Source: Streptomyces sp. col6 (GTDB taxonomy: Bacteria; Actinomycetota; Actinomycetes; Streptomycetales; Streptomycetaceae). Taken from it: 64,000 bases of DNA. The notes under the pieces were generated by a model, which saw only the letters and a program-made list of their open reading frames with translations, did no database searches and was not told the DNA's origin. The translations under genes were made by a program, and so were the position numbers. Position 1 is the first letter of the stretch. Every line of letters begins with the position of its first letter. The DNA lies in NCBI RefSeq assembly GCF_008042035.1, contig NZ_RDBL01000006.1, forward strand, positions 1,501,302-1,565,301, read 5' to 3'. This document shows positions 62,370-64,000 of the stretch, in pieces.

Positions 62370-63997
62370 TGGGGTTCGCGCGTGCCTGCTCGGTGGCCCT
62401 GGTGGGCGTCGAGGGCGTGGTGGTGGAGGTCCAGGCGGACCTGGAGGCCGGGGTGGCGGCGTTCACCCTGGTGGGGCTGCCGGACAAGAGCCTGGTGGAG
62501 AGCCGGGACCGGGTCAGGGCCGCCGTGGCCAACTCGGGGGCGGAGTGGCCGCAGAAGAAGCTCACCGTGGGGCTCTCCCCGGCCTCGGTGCCCAAGAGTG
62601 GCTCGGGTTTCGATCTCGCCGTCGCGTGTGCCGTGCTCGGCGCCGCGGAGCGCATCGACCCCGCGTCGATCGCCGACGTGGTGATGATCGGTGAGCTGGG
62701 GCTCGACGGCCGGGTGCGCCCGGTACGGGGCGTGCTCCCCGCGGTCCTGGCGGCGGCCGACGCCGGCTACCGGCGGGTGGTCGTCCCGGAACAGACCGCG
62801 GGCGAGGCGGCCCTTGTGCCCGGCGTCTCCGTGCTCGGGGTGCGCAGCCTGCGGCAGCTGATCGCGGTGCTCTGCGACGAACCGGTGCCGGACGAGCAGC
62901 GGTCCGAGGAGGAGGGCCGCCCCGACCCGATGCTCGCCGGGCTGATGGTCCCCGGCGCCGGCCTGGGCACGGGCCTCGCCAGGGGGGCCGCGGCAGCGGG
63001 GGAGGGCGCCCGGCCGGACCTGGCGGACGTGGCGGGGCAGGAGCGGCCGCGCAAGGCCCTGGAGATCGCCGCGGCCGGCGGTCACCACCTCCTGCTGACC
63101 GGTCCGCCCGGCGCGGGCAAGACCATGCTGGCCGAGCGGATGCCCGCGATCCTGCCGCCGCTCACCCGGCAGGAATCCCTCGAAGTGACCGCCGTGCACT
63201 CGGTCGCCGGCATCCTGCCGCCGGGCGAGCCGCTGGTCTCCCGGCCGCCGTACTGCGCGCCGCACCACTCGGCGACGATGCAGTCGCTGGTGGGCGGTGG
63301 GAACGGGCTGCCCAGGCCGGGAGCCGTTTCGCTCGCTCATCGCGGAATTCTTTTTCTGGACGAGGCTCCGGAGTTCTCCGTCAAGGCGCTGGACGCGCTG
63401 CGCCAGCCCCTGGAGTCCGGGCACGTCGTGGTGGCCCGCAGCGCCGGAGTGGTGCGGCTGCCGGCCCGGTTCCTGATGATGCTCGCGGCCAACCCCTGCC
63501 CGTGCGGGCGGCACACCCTGAGCGGGGCCGGCTGCGAGTGCCCGCCCTCGGCGGTGCGGCGCTACCGGGCCAGGCTCTCCGGACCGCTGCTCGACCGGGT
63601 GGACCTCAGGGTGACGGTCGACCCGGTCACCCGCGAGGACCTGATGGGGCGGGGCGACCGGGGCGAGTCCACCGCGACCGTCGCCGCCCGGGTGCGGGAG
63701 GCCCGGGACCGCGCGGCCGAGCGGCTGGCGGGCACGCCCTGGACGACCAACAGCGAGGTGCCGGGACACGAGCTGCGGACCCGGCTGGCCGCGGCCCCGG
63801 GCGCGCTGATGCCGGCCGAGCGGGACATGGAGCGCGGGCTGCTCACGGCACGGGGCCTGGACCGCGTGCTGCGGGTGGCGTGGACGGTCGCGGACCTGCG
63901 CGGCGCCGTCCGCCCGGACGCCTCGGACGTCGTGGCGGCCCTGGAACTGCGCAGCGGCATCCCGCGCGGGGCCGCACTGGGGGTGGGGGCGGCATGA
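62369..63997 (+). CDS. YifB/ComM-family Mg-chelatase-like AAA+ ATPase
   Basis: 542-aa AAA+ protein. The ComM orthologue of naturally competent bacteria is a branch-migration helicase; YifB function in Streptomyces is unknown. An N-terminal ChlI-type domain (about 1-170) begins [21 protein letters not shown]. Walker A is GPPGAGKTML (about 244), Walker B LFLDEAPEFS (about 328), and ANPCPCG with CECPP (about 372-390) is a cysteine-rich insert. The C-terminal Mg_chelatase region follows. It overlaps yraN by one base and the next start by ATGA. Confidence 0.95.
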   Translation: MGFARACSVALVGVEGVVVEVQADLEAGVAAFTLVGLPDKSLVESRDRVRAAVANSGAEWPQKKLTVGLSPASVPKSGSGFDLAVACAVLGAAERIDPASIADVVMIGELGLDGRVRPVRGVLPAVLAAADAGYRRVVVPEQTAGEAALVPGVSVLGVRSLRQLIAVLCDEPVPDEQRSEEEGRPDPMLAGLMVPGAGLGTGLARGAAAAGEGARPDLADVAGQERPRKALEIAAAGGHHLLLTGPPGAGKTMLAERMPAILPPLTRQESLEVTAVHSVAGILPPGEPLVSRPPYCAPHHSATMQSLVGGGNGLPRPGAVSLAHRGILFLDEAPEFSVKALDALRQPLESGHVVVARSAGVVRLPARFLMMLAANPCPCGRHTLSGAGCECPPSAVRRYRARLSGPLLDRVDLRVTVDPVTREDLMGRGDRGESTATVAARVREARDRAAERLAGTPWTTNSEVPGHELRTRLAAAPGALMPAERDMERGLLTARGLDRVLRVAWTVADLRGAVRPDASDVVAALELRSGIPRGAALGVGAA

Positions 63998-64000
63998 CGG
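63994..64000 (+). CDS. Start of next gene, probably dprA, cut by the window end
   Basis: Only ATG ACG G is visible. The ATG overlaps the yifB stop by 4 bp (ATGA), which supports a real start. Assignment to dprA rests only on the conserved yraN-yifB-dprA order in actinobacteria. Confidence 0.4.

Overview
The window is a stretch of core chromosome from a high-GC actinobacterium, almost certainly a Streptomyces. The evidence is near-complete G/C at third codon positions, frequent GTG starts, and gene order that, from memory and without a search, follows the S. coelicolor block from about SCO5544 to SCO5603. I see no insertion sequence, prophage, CRISPR array or secondary-metabolite cluster. Novelty here is therefore in small proteins, regulatory sites and local duplications rather than in an acquired island.

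Left part (1-19.5 kb). The 5' part of a conservon-type nitrate-sensor kinase runs off the left edge. It is followed by a conserved 58-aa orphan peptide, a fumarylacetoacetase-family hydrolase overlapping gltX, a HAD phosphatase and a five-gene Gln/Glu tRNA cluster containing an exact duplication. Next come a MerR regulator divergent from a DUF4188 gene, ndgR divergent from leuCD, and hupS with its lysine-rich tail. Then come cofC (coenzyme F420), plsC-gpsA (phospholipid synthesis), ddl (cell wall), a DUF3515 lipoprotein, a stand-alone AsnC effector domain, thiL-thiD (thiamine) and rpmB.

Middle part (19.5-43.6 kb). An HSP90/HtpG-like ATPase is translationally coupled to a 969-aa helical-repeat (TPR-like) protein, divergent from recG; I consider this the least described functional unit here. 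Then follow rsmD-coaD, a DivIVA-like coiled-coil protein and the yceD-rpmF-rnc operon (rnc is absB of S. coelicolor). Next are mutM, a HxlR regulator, a secreted CAP-domain protein, an acylphosphatase, a small coiled-coil protein, smc, the glucose permease glcP, an NCS1 permease, ftsY and a short Prim-Pol-like protein.

Right part (43.6-64 kb). After nsdA, a negative regulator of development and antibiotic production, comes the nitrogen operon amtB-glnK-glnD with a consensus GlnR box upstream. It is followed by ffh, a methyltransferase, a SprT-like zinc protein and the translation operon rpsP-khpA-rimM-trmD-rplS. This runs into five tandem type I signal peptidase genes, two of which share a 208-bp tract with only two mismatches. 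A Nudix gene, DUF2469, yraN, the yifB/comM ATPase and the first codons of what is probably dprA end the window. Two DnaA-box-like sequences lie between DUF2469 and yraN.

Functional links: FtsY (receptor), Ffh (SRP) and the signal peptidases cover export. RNase III, RsmD, RimM, TrmD and the ribosomal proteins cover ribosome biogenesis. AmtB/GlnK/GlnD cover ammonium sensing. Smc, the DivIVA-like protein and HupS cover chromosome and cell-pole organisation.
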